From: Pochonia chlamydosporia 170
Lineage: Eukaryota; Ascomycota; Sordariomycetes; Hypocreales; Clavicipitaceae
Direction of reading: 5' to 3'
DNA: 64,000 nt
NCBI RefSeq assembly: GCF_001653235.2
Contig: NW_019154043.1
Coordinates: 930,001-994,000, forward strand
The notes beneath the pieces were generated by a model. It was not told the DNA's origin and made no database searches. It saw only the letters and a list, made by a program, of their open reading frames with translations. The translations under genes and the position numbers were made by a program. Below, piece after piece: positions 24,097 through 35,796 of this stretch (the first letter of the stretch is position 1; each line of letters starts with the position of its first letter).

Positions 24097-25211
24097 GTCG
24101 TCTGTGTTGTAGGGGAAGAATTGTTGAGATTCGGTGAGATAAATACGGAGGCGACAGGAAGGGGCTGCTTCGTCTCCGGGCCACCAATGCTGGTCGTCAC
24201 AATTAGAAATGGACGAGCAGAAGCAGGCGGGATCAGGCAAACAAACAGGAGCAGCGCTGGGCTGATTGAGGGAGAGGATTGGCGATGGAGGAGGATGCAA
24301 TGCAGATAGATGGCGATGGCTTCAACGGAATGGCTTCGAGGGAATTTCCTTTCCGGAGCGCGGCGAAACCAGCTTCCTGGTTGGTGCGACTTCGCAAGGC
24401 TCTGAGACCAAGCAACCAGAGCTCAGGATTTTTTTTCCATTGGGGCCGTCGCCGCCCGCCTGCCAACGTGGAGCTCCCCTGGCTCGCTCCTTCCATGCTG
24501 GCTTCTGTCTGGCTGGCCAAGGGGATCCACCAGCGCCATTTTCGGCGTCCCGTTGAATTGCGGCGAGGAAGGAGCGCATGTCTGTGCTGGTGGATTTGAT
24601 GGCACTGGGATCATTGATGATTGACCAGAAGCTGGAACCCCTGCCGCTGGGTAGGGTCAATCTGGTCTGGTAGTGGCAGATTGGAAGCACCAGACTGCCG
24701 CCTGTCAGCCCATCGTTGACCGCAAGTGCCCTGGCACTTTTCTGTTGGGGCACCACAACAGCTCGACAGCGCACACCTAACCCATGACAGAGATAAGCGA
24801 AACAACATTGAATCAATGACTAAGCAGAAACGGCCCAGACCGGACATCGACCAGACTGTGAAAGAGCCAATCTGCTGGAGATTGTGAACCCCTGACTGGT
24901 CCCGAGTCTGTTGATAAGCAGTCAACATCTGTTTGACCACTCTTTGAACAATACCAGACCCGGATGCTACAATGCGCGACAATACCGCCCGAAGAAAGAG
25001 GGAGAAGAATGGGTAGTGAGAAACATTTGCAGTCTCACTTCGCCTTGCACTCAAATTGCCTGGGTCTTCAGTGCCGTTTGCCTGATACGATTTGATTCAT
25101 TCCCACATGGCGTAACAGACTCTGCATCCGATGTCGCCAATATTCCGCCGTGATATTCTGGCCAAGACCAAAGTCAGGGTATCCTTTGCACGAGCAAATG
25201 TTTTGGGACTA
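24097..25211. other. PDB1 upstream region and gene-free spacer
   Basis: The first 100-200 bases should be the PDB1 leader and promoter. Overlapping ORFs of 90-160 codons occur on both strands between 24230 and 25060, but none has a domain. I treat the region as non-coding. Confidence 0.4.
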
Positions 25212-25793
25212 TCAACCGTTACTCGCCCTAATGCCGACCGTCAAGTTGACGTTAGTGGTGTAGTCACTCACTGGAAAAATGTCGACTGCTAATGTGGGCG
25301 ACCAAAAGTCAGAAGTTGGAGAATCAGATGCAGAATAATATGAAAAATCTGGCGTAGCGTCGAATGTAGGGTCTGATGTCGAAGGCGATGATCGTTGAGC
25401 AGTTCTTTCGTTCGACCCAACTCCAAGCATCTGAATTGGTTCTTCAAACTGGTGTAAGAGCACATCGAGGCGAGGGTGCAACTCGTGCAGATATTCTAAA
25501 ATTTCCTCAACCATCGTTGCGAGTGCGATTGCGCCACAATCCGGCTCGCGATCCATCATTACCGCCACTATGGGATGGCCAAGGCCACGAAAAGTCGTTA
25601 ATCCAACCGTCAGAGCCATACCTATGTAGCTGCACGAGTGGGCTTTGAGTATGCGATCGACGTTTGTATGAATGGTGTCCCATTTACTTCCTAGCTCCCG
25701 GGTTTGCGCGGAGAGAAGTAGCCATCGGATTTCCGATTCGTGTGTGACACCATTCCCAGAAGAAGTTGATGAAGCTGACCGTGTACGAGGCAT
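25212..25793 (-). CDS. hypothetical protein
   Basis: An uninterrupted frame of 193 residues begins with ATG in acceptable context (GCCACA before ATG). The N-terminal ~25 residues are Ser/Thr-rich. Residues about 25-115 look like a folded, mixed hydrophobic domain (EIRWLLLSAQTREL, ALATMVEEILEYLHELHP), and the C-terminal third is Ser/Asp/Pro/Thr-rich and probably disordered. No signal peptide, membrane helix or familiar motif is seen. It resembles the middle or C-terminal part of some fungal transcription regulators, but no zinc cluster lies upstream within a plausible intron distance. It could be a fragment. Confidence 0.4.
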   Translation of the reverse strand: MPRTRSASSTSSGNGVTHESEIRWLLLSAQTRELGSKWDTIHTNVDRILKAHSCSYIGMALTVGLTTFRGLGHPIVAVMMDREPDCGAIALATMVEEILEYLHELHPRLDVLLHQFEEPIQMLGVGSNERTAQRSSPSTSDPTFDATPDFSYYSASDSPTSDFWSPTLAVDIFPVSDYTTNVNLTVGIRASNG

Positions 25794-26143
25794 TGTGGCA
25801 ACGGCATCCCTGCCAAATTATCCAGAAACATTGGTCGACAAACCGCCAAGAATCGATGAAGCAACGGAATTCGATACTCGTTTTGGGGACGGCACCGCTC
25901 TTGATGCCCACGATGCCATTTATATGACGGAACGGGTATGGGGGAGAATCCCTTACGAGCATTAGACTTCGTGGCCGCTGTTGCAGAAAACACCTAGCTT
26001 CGACCGATGGCATCTCACACTTAGGTGTCACGGCGGAAAATGTAAGCCTTAAACGTAAGCTTTACTAACTACATGCAACTATGAACTCAGAAGTTTAGCG
26101 ATGTGAACTTTGACATTGCCTAGTCGTTGCAGTCATCCCACGA
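25794..26143. other. spacer
   Basis: No gene is seen. The spacer lies between the hypothetical gene start and the end of the macro-domain gene, both on the minus strand. Confidence 0.4.
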
Positions 26144-26878
26144 TTACATTGCCCAAGTGTCAACAACTTCGTTGGCATAGTCAAAGATCTCAGCGGGCTT
26201 CAACGAGCTCCATTTATCTGGATGCTGCTTTGCATCCACGAAATGCTTTATGGCCAACAGCATTTGATGAGCCCATCTCTCAGGATTCACTCTACCAATT
26301 CCAGTTGCCAGTGGCGTCATCAGTATCGTCGAAATCTTGTCCCCAGGATCACCCTCGCCTCGTTCCACTGCCCTATTGTGCTTGTCGATAGTCACCAAAA
26401 GACTCCATACGCTCTCGTACACGACTTCTCTATCCCACCGTACCTCTTGCGGAGTCCGCATGGTAGGACACAGAGCGATAAACTTTGTCCCCCAAACATT
26501 CTTAGACGTCTCCTGAAACTCTACTGGAATACGGACCAGAGTGCAGCTCCCTGGCGGAGCAAAGCCAAACCACTCTTGGTACAACTTTGATTGAGCAACC
26601 TTGGTGAGAGCGAGGTAGTTATCCCGGGGTGAGAAGGCGCGAGAGATGGCATCATCAAAGCCCCCGTCCAGGCGGCCGTACGAGTTTGCTGGAGAGACGA
26701 CGAGGTCGAACTTGGCAGTGTCTGGGACGAACTGAAGAGCGGCGCGGTGAAGCTCAAACTGTACTGGTGAGGGTAGTTGGTACGATTCGAGAGCTTTGGT
26801 GAATGCGTCACTGCAAGCAGTCTCCATACACAGGAGGTGGATGTGTGGAATTGCTGTTGTAGGAGCGTCGGCTGCCAT
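26144..26878 (-). CDS. macro-domain-like protein
   Basis: A single exon of 244 residues. The macro-fold signature is visible near residues 55-80: a buried beta-strand FDLVVSPANSYGRLDGGFDDAISRAF, where the Asn and the Gly-rich loop would contact ADP-ribose. A second ligand loop may be LMTPLATGIGRVNPERWAHQM near 190-210. Macro domains bind or hydrolyse ADP-ribose derivatives. The spacing and the long insert between strands resemble the fungal stand-alone macro-like proteins rather than the bacterial MacroD type, so catalytic activity is unproven. The start ATG is the first in frame and agrees with the expected N-terminus. The protein is cytosolic or nuclear; no targeting signal is seen. Confidence 0.8.
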   Translation of the reverse strand: MAADAPTTAIPHIHLLCMETACSDAFTKALESYQLPSPVQFELHRAALQFVPDTAKFDLVVSPANSYGRLDGGFDDAISRAFSPRDNYLALTKVAQSKLYQEWFGFAPPGSCTLVRIPVEFQETSKNVWGTKFIALCPTMRTPQEVRWDREVVYESVWSLLVTIDKHNRAVERGEGDPGDKISTILMTPLATGIGRVNPERWAHQMLLAIKHFVDAKQHPDKWSSLKPAEIFDYANEVVDTWAM

Positions 26879-29800
26879 GCTGATGTTGTCGAGAGTTTGG
26901 TCAAAAGTTAGTGTTTTGGGTTCGCATAGCCTGGAGCAGTGTTGGAGTGAGCGCGTACATAGTTTCTTTGATGCAACTTGTGAGTTTGTTCTAAAAAAGG
27001 AACATCTCTCGGCAGAGCGCTCTGAAAGTTAGTTGTCCGGCTGCCTGTGATGCTTGTTGTTGCCTTGCAGATCGTAAATCACAAGTTCAGCCCCTCCTTC
27101 GCACAGCCACTGATCAGCTTTGTAGCTTCCAGTCATCTCTCCCGTCAACTCGTGGCTTGTTCATCATCCTTGCAGGCGGCAACCAAAATTGCACCTGCAG
27201 AGTGAAGGCATCGAATCTGATCGTCCCGATTGTCCATCGGACTTTACGCCGTTCATGGATACAGTTCCTGCTACGTAACAATACCACAATGCGGATCACT
27301 TTCTACTTTGGACTTCAACCCTGAGCTGCCTGCCAATCGAAGTACAGAGGTTTCAACTTGTTGGTGAGGTGAGCCCCCTATGTCGCGTACATAAGCTATC
27401 GGAACCTTGAAGTTTATCCAGATTGTATCATTTGGTCCGTCGCGTAGCTTCGAAATATCCGACGACCAGCAAAGGAACAAGGCGCCGAAGCCATCACGGG
27501 GGCGGGTATATCCTGCAACAGTCACGAGCGAGTTCTTCAAGAGTGCAGATAGAATTCTTTTCGATTGAAAGAACCCATCAATGCTCTTTATGCCCAAAAA
27601 AGAGCAAGGTAGCAAATTAGAACGGCTCACTAGTAGTATCTTGCCAATGGGTATCATCAGGGCTATCTCTATGCATTTGTGGAACGCTGCCGCTTGCGCC
27701 AAAAGATATAGTTGTCTTTGATATATCGCAAATCATTTGTGGTACAGTAACATGTTTCACATGTTCTATGGAAAAAGTAAAGGAGTGACTGCTGATAAAC
27801 TCAACTTGACTCATGGAGTCACGACAGCGGAGATTTGGTCTAGATGAAGCTGGCAGTGAAAGATGTTTCGACTTGACTGTGGATGAACAAATGCAAGGTT
27901 CACGGAATGAGCGAACCCTGTACAAAGACAAGAGGAGTGAAGGTTAGTTCCTGTGTTGTATACGTCCACTTGTTTGGGAAGGGTCATGCTTGCCAGAATT
28001 TTCAACATTGTCACGGCTCTGGGATGGAATCACTTGCTCGGTACTCTCGATGCCTTGGATATTACTCAGGCCATTCCAGTCTTTTGCCAGCCTGTTTCAA
28101 GGGAGAGACGCTTGTCTTCCCCGGTGACGTGGCTATGTGCCTTATACATTGATGAAGAGGTAATCTGCCTTGGGTGGCGCGTGAACTGTGATGGAGCGCA
28201 CGACCTGTGAGTAAATGGTTGGCCACGCACGATTGACGTGTCTATTGTTATGTGAAAGGGCTTGGTGTTTTGCATTTCCACCATGGCTAGGTTGACCTGT
28301 TGCATCGAGTTGCATATTCGACCCCATCTATGCCTGTGCTACGGCTGAAACTGCATGTATAACGAAACACTAGTTGTATAGCGCCCTCGTTGATAGCGAA
28401 GCAGCCCGAAACGTGTCGGTCCGTTGGCCTTCCGCCCTATTCGGAAGCACTACGCGATATGAGACATCAAACTGACCTTTATCGAAGGATTGTAGAGGCT
28501 GATAGCTTTGGTTGAACGTGTTGCTACAAGTTTCTCCTTTCAAAATACGCAAAGCTGAGGCACTGCGCACACCAAGCATTGGTGTAAGTGTAATAAGTTC
28601 TAGGTCCTGCATGTATTGCGACTGGCAGCGTATGAACAATACCAATACCAATCCCAACACAATCACAATTGGTGCGCCATGAGAGAATGTGATGATTAAA
28701 GACGATTATAATCCAGGGTTGATAATGGTAAATACAACAGCATCAGAAATTTGGCCCCTGTCGCCAAGCCTTACGATGCAACCGGCCGATGACTACCTAA
28801 TCACCCGTGGGAGCTTTGTTTTTTATATAATTTGTTTTTGGATGGATGCTTTTGCTTTCCCACATGGCTATTAGGGGTCGGCACAGACTTATTGTCTTTA
28901 TGGTACCGGGATATGGCAACCCGGCGCGGTTTGTAATGATACCTCGTGGGAGAAGCGTATTTAAGTAGTGCACCGGCACGCGCCATGCACATTGAGATTG
29001 CAGCCAACAAAAGATGTAACCGGCTTTGCATTACTATTGTCAGTTATGTGACGTGTCGAAAGGCTTAAATACCACCCTAAGATTTTGACGTGGCTTTGTT
29101 TCGTTCAACTCGGTTGAATTCGTACGCCACCTCATTCTCACACCTATCATGTTGCTAGAAGGGGCACAACGAGAGCAGCGAGCTCGGGAGCCTTGACTCG
29201 CAGATATTTGTGGATACAGCATCATATCGATGCGTCGGGGCTGCGGCAAGAATCTGTATTGGTCAGACAAACTTCAAGTGGGAAGTTGGAAATGTTCCGG
29301 TGATACTCGGGAGAGGGAGATGAGTCTAGCCCTGCGGAAAAAGGAAAGTCTACAAGCCACTCTATGAGGCAATTGGCTCAACACCAACACGCTGCGGTGT
29401 GGTTGCAATACGTATCTATCTCACGAGCACTTTTGGAAGTCCTTGATTGTGGTGGTTTCAACCACAGCTGCGGAGTACAGAGTACAGACTTGGCAACAAA
29501 GCTGTCTCGTGGCTATGAGCTGAACTAGGCCCAGATCCTGCAGTCTCATCACACTGCGAATTACCACGCTCGAAAGGACCCGGGTCGAATCAAGGGTCCA
29601 ATATAACAGGGAAGGACTGGGATCGTTGGGGCCAAAAACGGCTCAGTGCAGGATCGGAGGGAGGGTTGAAGCCAATCTACCCGAACAACAAGGAAGAAAG
29701 TTTCTCTCTACTGGGACTGGGCTGGTTGCCTCTGGCTTGAGTGACTCCAAGTTTGGTCACAAGTAGAGGAAACGTGGTTGGGCTTGAAAAACGCCTCCCT

Positions 29801-30377
29801 AGCATGGGTTCAAGGGTAACTAATCATGCGGGACAACAGAACAGCAGAGAATGAGAAAAAGGCAGCGCAACAGTGTGTTCATACCTCGTGAAACTTGGTG
29901 GAATGAGAAGGTTTCTTGTAATTGTATACCATGGTCAAATTGTGGAAAAAGGGGAATTGGATACACGTAGCTCCGTTCACGGGTATGCATCTTAGTTGGC
30001 AAGTTATGACATTTCGGCAAGGTTCAAATGGTAACATAAAGCAAATCTACAATGGCAAGGTCCAAGGGCTCCCGCCCCGTCTTCCCGGTAGCCCCGGCCC
30101 GCCGTATGGCTTACATCGTCAGAGATGGCGTAATTGTTGTCTCTTTGCGATCATCTGACGAGCTAACGCTCTTAGCAAGCCAGTTATATCTTGGTAGCAG
30201 AGTATGAAGTAGGTAATTTAAAAGGCACGAGAAGGACAACTGTCTAATTCAGAAAAATCACTGGACTTTTAGGTTTCCTGAATTATCATTCGAAACTGAT
30301 CCTATCAGGGCAACATGCGTTAACGGTGATCCGTATTTTTGTTTTCTCGTTGTAGAAGAGCATTTGGAATTTGCCTC
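26879..30377. other. 3.5-kb gene-poor region
   Basis: There are numerous small ORFs but no family match. The longest (27271-27702, minus) has no ATG near its start. Composition is moderately AT-rich in places (28700-28850). No terminal repeats or transposase fragments are recognised. Confidence 0.4.
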
Positions 30378-31640
30378 ATGGCTGAAATTGGAGCGCCGCC
30401 GCCGGGAATTGATCTCACGGAATCCAGATACCCGGAGCTGGCAGCCGCTTGGGCCACAGCTTGGGTGTTGGCTGTGATAGCTTTGTGCCTCCGCTTGCTA
30501 TGCCGAAGGCTCACAAAGAATAGATTCTGGTGGGACGATTTGCTGATTTCCGTCGCTCTGGTATCTTCTGCTTCCTTTGGATTGTTCTCTTTGTTGGAGA
30601 TGCTGGCGCTGATGCAACTCATAGGTCTGCAACACCTGCATGACATTTAATAACATCTGCTGGAGTAGGTTGCGTCATCCCTCGAATCTTTGCTCGCACA
30701 TGGATAATATTATACTAATGCCGTGATACATTACAGAGGGTAAGTACGGATTTGGCCGGCATGTTTGGGCTGTACCCCCGGGCTTTGCAAGAGCGTGGGC
30801 GCAGGCGTACTTTGTCAACAGTATCCTGTATGTCCTCAGTATGACCCTGATCAATGTTTCGACGTTTGCTTTGTATTGGCGTCTTTTCGGTCTTGAACGA
30901 TTTCTGAAGACGCTGGTCCGCATCGGGGTGTCGTTCATATTTGGCTGGACAGTCTTGTCTGTATGTATGCATTTCAGTCTTGCAGTGTTCATATGCCAGC
31001 AGTCCGCTGACTTGTCCCTGTAGCTTGTGATAGTCTGCCGGCAATGCGTACCTGTGCGGGCTATCTGGGACAGATATGATATGGCTCATCCAATGCCGGT
31101 GAATAGTTATACGTGCGATTTGAATTTGCAAATATGGACTACAGTCGCAACCGTTGGACGTATTACTGCCGAAGCAGTAGTGCTTATCCTTCCCGTTCCT
31201 TATATCTGGAAGCTTCATTTCAGTGTGGCGCAAAAGACAGCCATCATCTCCATTTTTGCCGGCGGTATTTTGTAAGTCCCGAGTTTCAAAAGTTTTCTGG
31301 GCTTCGAGGCCGTGCCAACGATACTAATCCCCTTTTCACGGTAGCGTGCTGTCTCTCTTCATTGTAAAGGTCAGGAACATTTTCATCGTCCGTGGCAAAG
31401 ACATCACCTGGGATCAAGTCAATGAGTCGATACTCAGTAATCTAGAGATTAATCTAGGAGTAGTATTTGGTAAAGTTGAGGGAATCAACAGGCATAAAAT
31501 AGAGCACTAAACCGTTTCTAGCTTGTCTTCCAACACTACGGCCCATGTTGAACCTCCTTTTATATGGCACCATCCACACCAGGGCTCGGCCCAATGATCC
31601 AGAACTCAGAACAATTACCGTGGATTCCGAGTGTCAGTAA
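30378..31640 (+). CDS. second PTH11-like seven-transmembrane receptor (five exons)
   Basis: Joining 30378-30624, 30737-30960, 31024-31271, 31345-31469 and 31522-31640 yields a 320-residue protein with the marks of the PTH11-like/rhodopsin-like family: RRLTKNRFWWDDLLISVAL after the first helix, GKYGFGRHVWAV, extracellular CRQCVPVRAIWD, a GRITAEAVVLILPVPYIWKLHF helix pair, VRNIFIV and the final EINLGVVFACLPTLRPM. Introns 2-4 have good donors (GTATGT, GTAAGT, GTAAAG); intron 1 uses a weaker GTCTGC but has a TACTAAT branch point. The last exon ends soon after the seventh helix, so the cytosolic tail is very short compared with the receptor at 12070-13448. Membrane receptor role is inferred from the family. 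Confidence 0.82.
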
Positions 31641-33362
31641 CTGCGAAATACTTCTTCTGGGGTCACCAAACACGAAACTTTGGGAGTACCGGCACCCATT
31701 GCTGCGCTAGCTGACGATGTGTAGTGCGTTGAGGTGGTGCGTTTGTGTGAACTAGGATTCATGATTTATCCACACCTCCTTATGGCCGTTAGTCAATGAA
31801 CTCACATCGAAATGTGACGGGAAGGGATTTGACAGTGAGCTTTCGGATATTGTAGGGCTTGGCATATGCGTTCGAATGTCAACTATTCGAGCGATGGTTT
31901 TACGTTGATTTTGACGTAGACTCTGGGGATACAGGTGTGTCTGATTGAACTATGCGGATCATAAATTATGGATTTGTGTAATCGAGAAGCCGAGGACTAG
32001 CAACCTCGTAGAAAGTGACAATGACATTGTCAACCAACTACCTATCTGGGGTGACCTACCATACACGGTGGCCTCGCTATTCTTCACGTACTGCCCATTG
32101 CTAATTTCTATCATACGAGTGAATATCTGCTTAAGCGAAAGGTCTGCTTTCCTTTCAATGCTGGAAGTCGACGCCGGAGTCGCGAGTACCCAATCAACAA
32201 TCATCGGAGACTGTTTCCGCATTCGAAGCCTCCCACTCTGCAGGGGCAAGCATGGAATGAGTTGGAACAAGCAATTCATATTAATGGCTCCTATTGACAC
32301 GGAGTTTCGAGGCCGAGATCGAGTCCATAGGATCCTGGCGTCGTGGCAACAAGTATCCGTCGCATTACTGTGATGCGGACCAACAGCCGAAAACGCCAAA
32401 TTCCAGATCAATCCGTGAGTAAAGCTATTGGACCGAAAGCGAGAGCTGTCCGGCCACTTCTTCCATTTGCTGTATTTTGTCGGATACAACTCCACGACCC
32501 GAGAAACTCCACGACGTTTGTTTCGAACAGGCGGTGAGGTGTCATGCAGCTGGACGTGGCGTTTGGTGGTCGCAACGCCTCCTTGACCAAAACAAAAGAA
32601 GAAAAGCAGTTTGAGCTCGCTTGCTGCAAGTGACTGTACTGGTACTTTGATGGACCCAATCCGCTGTTGAGACTCCCGGAGTGGTGAGTTCTCTTCAGTA
32701 ATAAGTAGCATCTGTGTCCAACGCCATCTGCGTTAACAATATTTCATGTCTCGCTTTTTCTTTGACTCGACGCAATGTTTCAAACTGTCATGTCTGGTCA
32801 TTTGGTATGAAAGAAATTTGACCTGTAGGACATCTTATGTAGCAGCATTGAACATTTCTCCCGTACACAGACACCGTCTTATTCATGTCCGTTGACACCC
32901 GCCATGCGTTCACGGGTTAGTACGTACATTAGCCAATCTGGATGTACTTACAGATCTTTACCGCTAGTGTGTCTGAGATCTCACTGCCTAGGCAGGACTA
33001 GCTAAGATCTGAGGCTGAGGGCGCTCAAGCACCGAGAATTTGGTGATTTCAAAAGAATGTTACCATAACTGTAAGCCTTGAAGCGAGTGATCTGCTTCGC
33101 CATATTCACAGGAAGAGCATCAAATGTCTGATGTTAGAACTGTATGATTACAGTCTGTAGACAAAAGTGGCTGCCTAATTGAAGTATACAGTGGCACATT
33201 CTGATGCACTTCAACTTTTAACGGGATGCGTAATACTTTTGGATTTGGTTGAGTACCTTGGACCTCTCAGCGTACATGCAATCATCTTGGATGCCAATCT
33301 GGAGTTTCACCAAGAACTTACTTGCCTCCTCAAAATCTAGAGACGGTTGGCAAGGAAGAGCT
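31641..33362. other. gene-free stretch with unexplained ORFs
   Basis: Two long ORFs overlap antisense to each other (31945-32373 plus and 31959-32711 minus). Neither shows a signal, helix pattern or domain that I recognise. The remainder of the stretch is AT-rich and empty. Confidence 0.35.
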
Positions 33363-34199
33363 TCATTTGACCTCTGCATAAACGTCCAGCGCGTCATGTA
33401 ACCGTCCAAAAACACCCTCATGCCAGCCTTTTACCTCCTCCCACTCCGTCGCCGGCAGACTTCGCTGTGCCATGCGCAGCCAAGCACCAACAATGAAATC
33501 AGCATAGCTAACCTGTTGACCGAGCAAAAATGGTCCGTTGGAATCCCTGAGAAACAGCTTCGCCAGGCTCCCCAGCGCCTGGCGGAACGAGACCATGGCC
33601 TTCTCACGCGCTTCCCCTGTCACAGAGAAGTCATCCCAAGAGTTGACTCCGGCGCGACGGACAAACTCCGCCTTGACCTCATCAGCCGTGGCTGGATCAA
33701 GGGGCATACCCTGACACATCAGCATGGTATGGGTGGTAAAGGCAGTATCTACGTTCGAATTGAAGCGGGCATAGTCTTCAAACTCGCCCTTGCCGCGCTT
33801 GGAAAGCGGTATAAGCAGCTCGGCGTCTAGAGAGAAGGTATAATCGAGCTTCTGGGCCGGGAACAGGTCTCCGCCCTTATCAGGATACGTTCGCTGCAGG
33901 TAGACGGCTATGTCAAACGAGTCGCCGACCGTAGAGCCAGTGGCCGGATCTCGTATTATAGGGAGAGTGTAGAAATCAGTGCCATCTGCGAATTTCCGTC
34001 CTGCCGGCTCGCCAAGCTTCTGTCGCACTTTAGAGACGTCGGGCAATCTCACCCATGACGTCGAGTACGGGACGCCTTTGAAGTTGAGCGCAAAGCGGCT
34101 CTTCCAGGGGTTTGGAGCGCAGCATGACTCCTCCACGGGTGGTCTTTGGGCAATATCATACAGAGTAATGACGTCAGACGAGAATTTAGTTGTCGCCAT
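33363..34199 (-). CDS. glutathione S-transferase family protein
   Basis: A single exon of 278 residues starting MATTKFSS; the frame extends two codons upstream only through TTG. The N-terminal thioredoxin-like domain has ITLYDIAQRPPVEESCCAPN then PWKSRFALNFKGVPYSTSWV and the cis-Pro region TDFYTLPIIRDPATGSTVGDS, followed by FDIAVYLQRTYPD. The helical C-terminal domain ends with FLLGQQVSYADFIVGAWLRMAQR. This arrangement matches the fungal GST group close to bacterial beta-etherases (often annotated GST-like or Ure2-like). It probably conjugates or cleaves small electrophiles with glutathione in the cytosol. The vicinal CC at about residue 23-24 lies near the usual active-site turn and may supply a catalytic cysteine; that is inference. 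Confidence 0.9.
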   Translation of the reverse strand: MATTKFSSDVITLYDIAQRPPVEESCCAPNPWKSRFALNFKGVPYSTSWVRLPDVSKVRQKLGEPAGRKFADGTDFYTLPIIRDPATGSTVGDSFDIAVYLQRTYPDKGGDLFPAQKLDYTFSLDAELLIPLSKRGKGEFEDYARFNSNVDTAFTTHTMLMCQGMPLDPATADEVKAEFVRRAGVNSWDDFSVTGEAREKAMVSFRQALGSLAKLFLRDSNGPFLLGQQVSYADFIVGAWLRMAQRSLPATEWEEVKGWHEGVFGRLHDALDVYAEVK

Positions 34200-35703
34200 T
34201 ATCAAGCGATCGATGAATGAATATGATGTTGAATGGAGATGATGGCCCCGTGTGGCTGATGTTGCAGTTCTGGTGGCGGCAAATGAGTCGCTGGTTGGGC
34301 GAAGAGGGCTTGCGGACCAGTCTACCTCTCAGCCAAGTTTGTTACGAGAAAGTATTAGCTCCCAGTCGCTGCTTCGAGAGCGAGGCTTTATGTATTTGGC
34401 TCGTTGCAGGAATGGTTACACTCGTCTAGTTGCCCGCTAAAACGAAATGGATCAACGCTGCTCCATAATGACGAAGTAAAATTTCCGGTTTGCCCTCATC
34501 GTTCCGTGCCGAGCCGCTCTTTACCGAATTGGGAACCACTTGTGTTGTCGGATCTGAAACTGGCTTTACCAGTGTCAGCTGTGTGTCTTGTTGTCTCAGG
34601 GGTGGGCCAAGTTGGCTTTGCTCTACTGAAGATATTCAAGGTTAGTCGAGAAACGCCGGAAGAATCTGTCAGGAAAGAATGCAGTTAAGAACAAGCAAGT
34701 TTTTGATTAGAATCTACTTTTTTCTCACCTTGAGGAGATTCTGCTCTCGATGTTTCGTGTGGAGAGGACTTGTGGTCAGAGGGAAAACGGGAGACTTCCA
34801 TCATTGTTGGGGCTCATACCGAACAGGAGGGACATTTCACCTTCTGTTCAACTCGTTCTCGTAACGTATGACACCAGTGAACACATTTAGACCAGCAAAC
34901 TGTTGAAGATTTCCACATGTTGGTAAAAGAACCGCATCGAATGCTTACATATCCAACGTGAGCCCAGCCACAGGCTCAGGAGTCTCCAACCCATGCCGAT
35001 AGCAGCTCCGCTATTTGACCGGTGATTCCCTAGCCATTCAATTGTTTGTTTTTCCTTCACAAACCTTGTGAATATGATTCTGCAAGCACTTGACTGTATC
35101 TGTGGTGTTGTTCAAAAAGCAACAAAATCACAGCCCAGTTGCCGCCATCGACCCTGAAGATCATTTCCGTTCACTTTACAAAGACAAGGGATGAAAGCAG
35201 AAGTTTTTGTAGATCTTAGACGCGTAGCCAAGGCATGAAAAGTGCCTACCATTGAATTGTTGGACTCGTAGACGCGTGGTATCAACAAGTCCTCGCCTGT
35301 GAAGACTCAGTAAGAGGTATCGCCGACTTACGAGCACGGTTCAATGTGCAAATCTCTTTGTCCTATTGTTTGTAGAGTTCACGTTCATCTTGTTCAAGCT
35401 GTATCAGGAACATCAGCCTCGGCAGATGAGCTAACTTGCACAGGCCTCCTGAAAAGACGGCACATCAGGTGTTCAAGAACGCGTTTGCAAAATCGAGGAC
35501 CCGCACTCTGCACCTGGGATTCTCTTTTTCATTTACTTAAATAGAGACTTGGGACGGAAAATTGGAAAACCTTGACGCTACATCTTGCAACACGCATCAA
35601 CACAAAAACCAACCTCACGAACGAGAGCAACAGCAGTTGCTCTCCACCTCACAGTCTTTCAGATATTGGACATCTTGTCTGGAAAGTCTTGTTTTCTTCT
35701 AAG
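34200..35703. other. divergent intergenic region
   Basis: It lies between the GST gene (minus) and the F-box gene (plus) and holds both promoters. No gene is seen; ORFs are short and overlap. Confidence 0.4.
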
Positions 35704-35769
35704 GTATGTGTTGTTCTAGGTCATTCTTCTGGTATATTCTTCTGGTTCATCTACCTAACAAACCCCCAG
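35704..35769 (+). other. predicted 5'-UTR intron of the F-box gene
   Basis: GTATGT donor at 35704, CTACCTAAC branch region and CCCCCAG acceptor at 35769 define a 66-nt intron ending 27 bases before the ATG at 35797. Reading through it instead would give a much longer N-terminus without family character. Confidence 0.55.
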
Positions 35770-35796
35770 CTACCGAGTGCTCTCCAGCACAACATC

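Noticed and set aside
27271..27702. 143-codon minus-strand ORF
   Set aside because: It opens on TTG, not ATG, and neither product nor possible splice partners are recognisable.
31959..32711. 250-residue minus-strand ORF
   Set aside because: ATG-started and long, but the sequence lacks any domain, helix pattern or signal, and a plus-strand ORF covers half of it. A decayed regulator gene was considered; similarity was too vague to claim.
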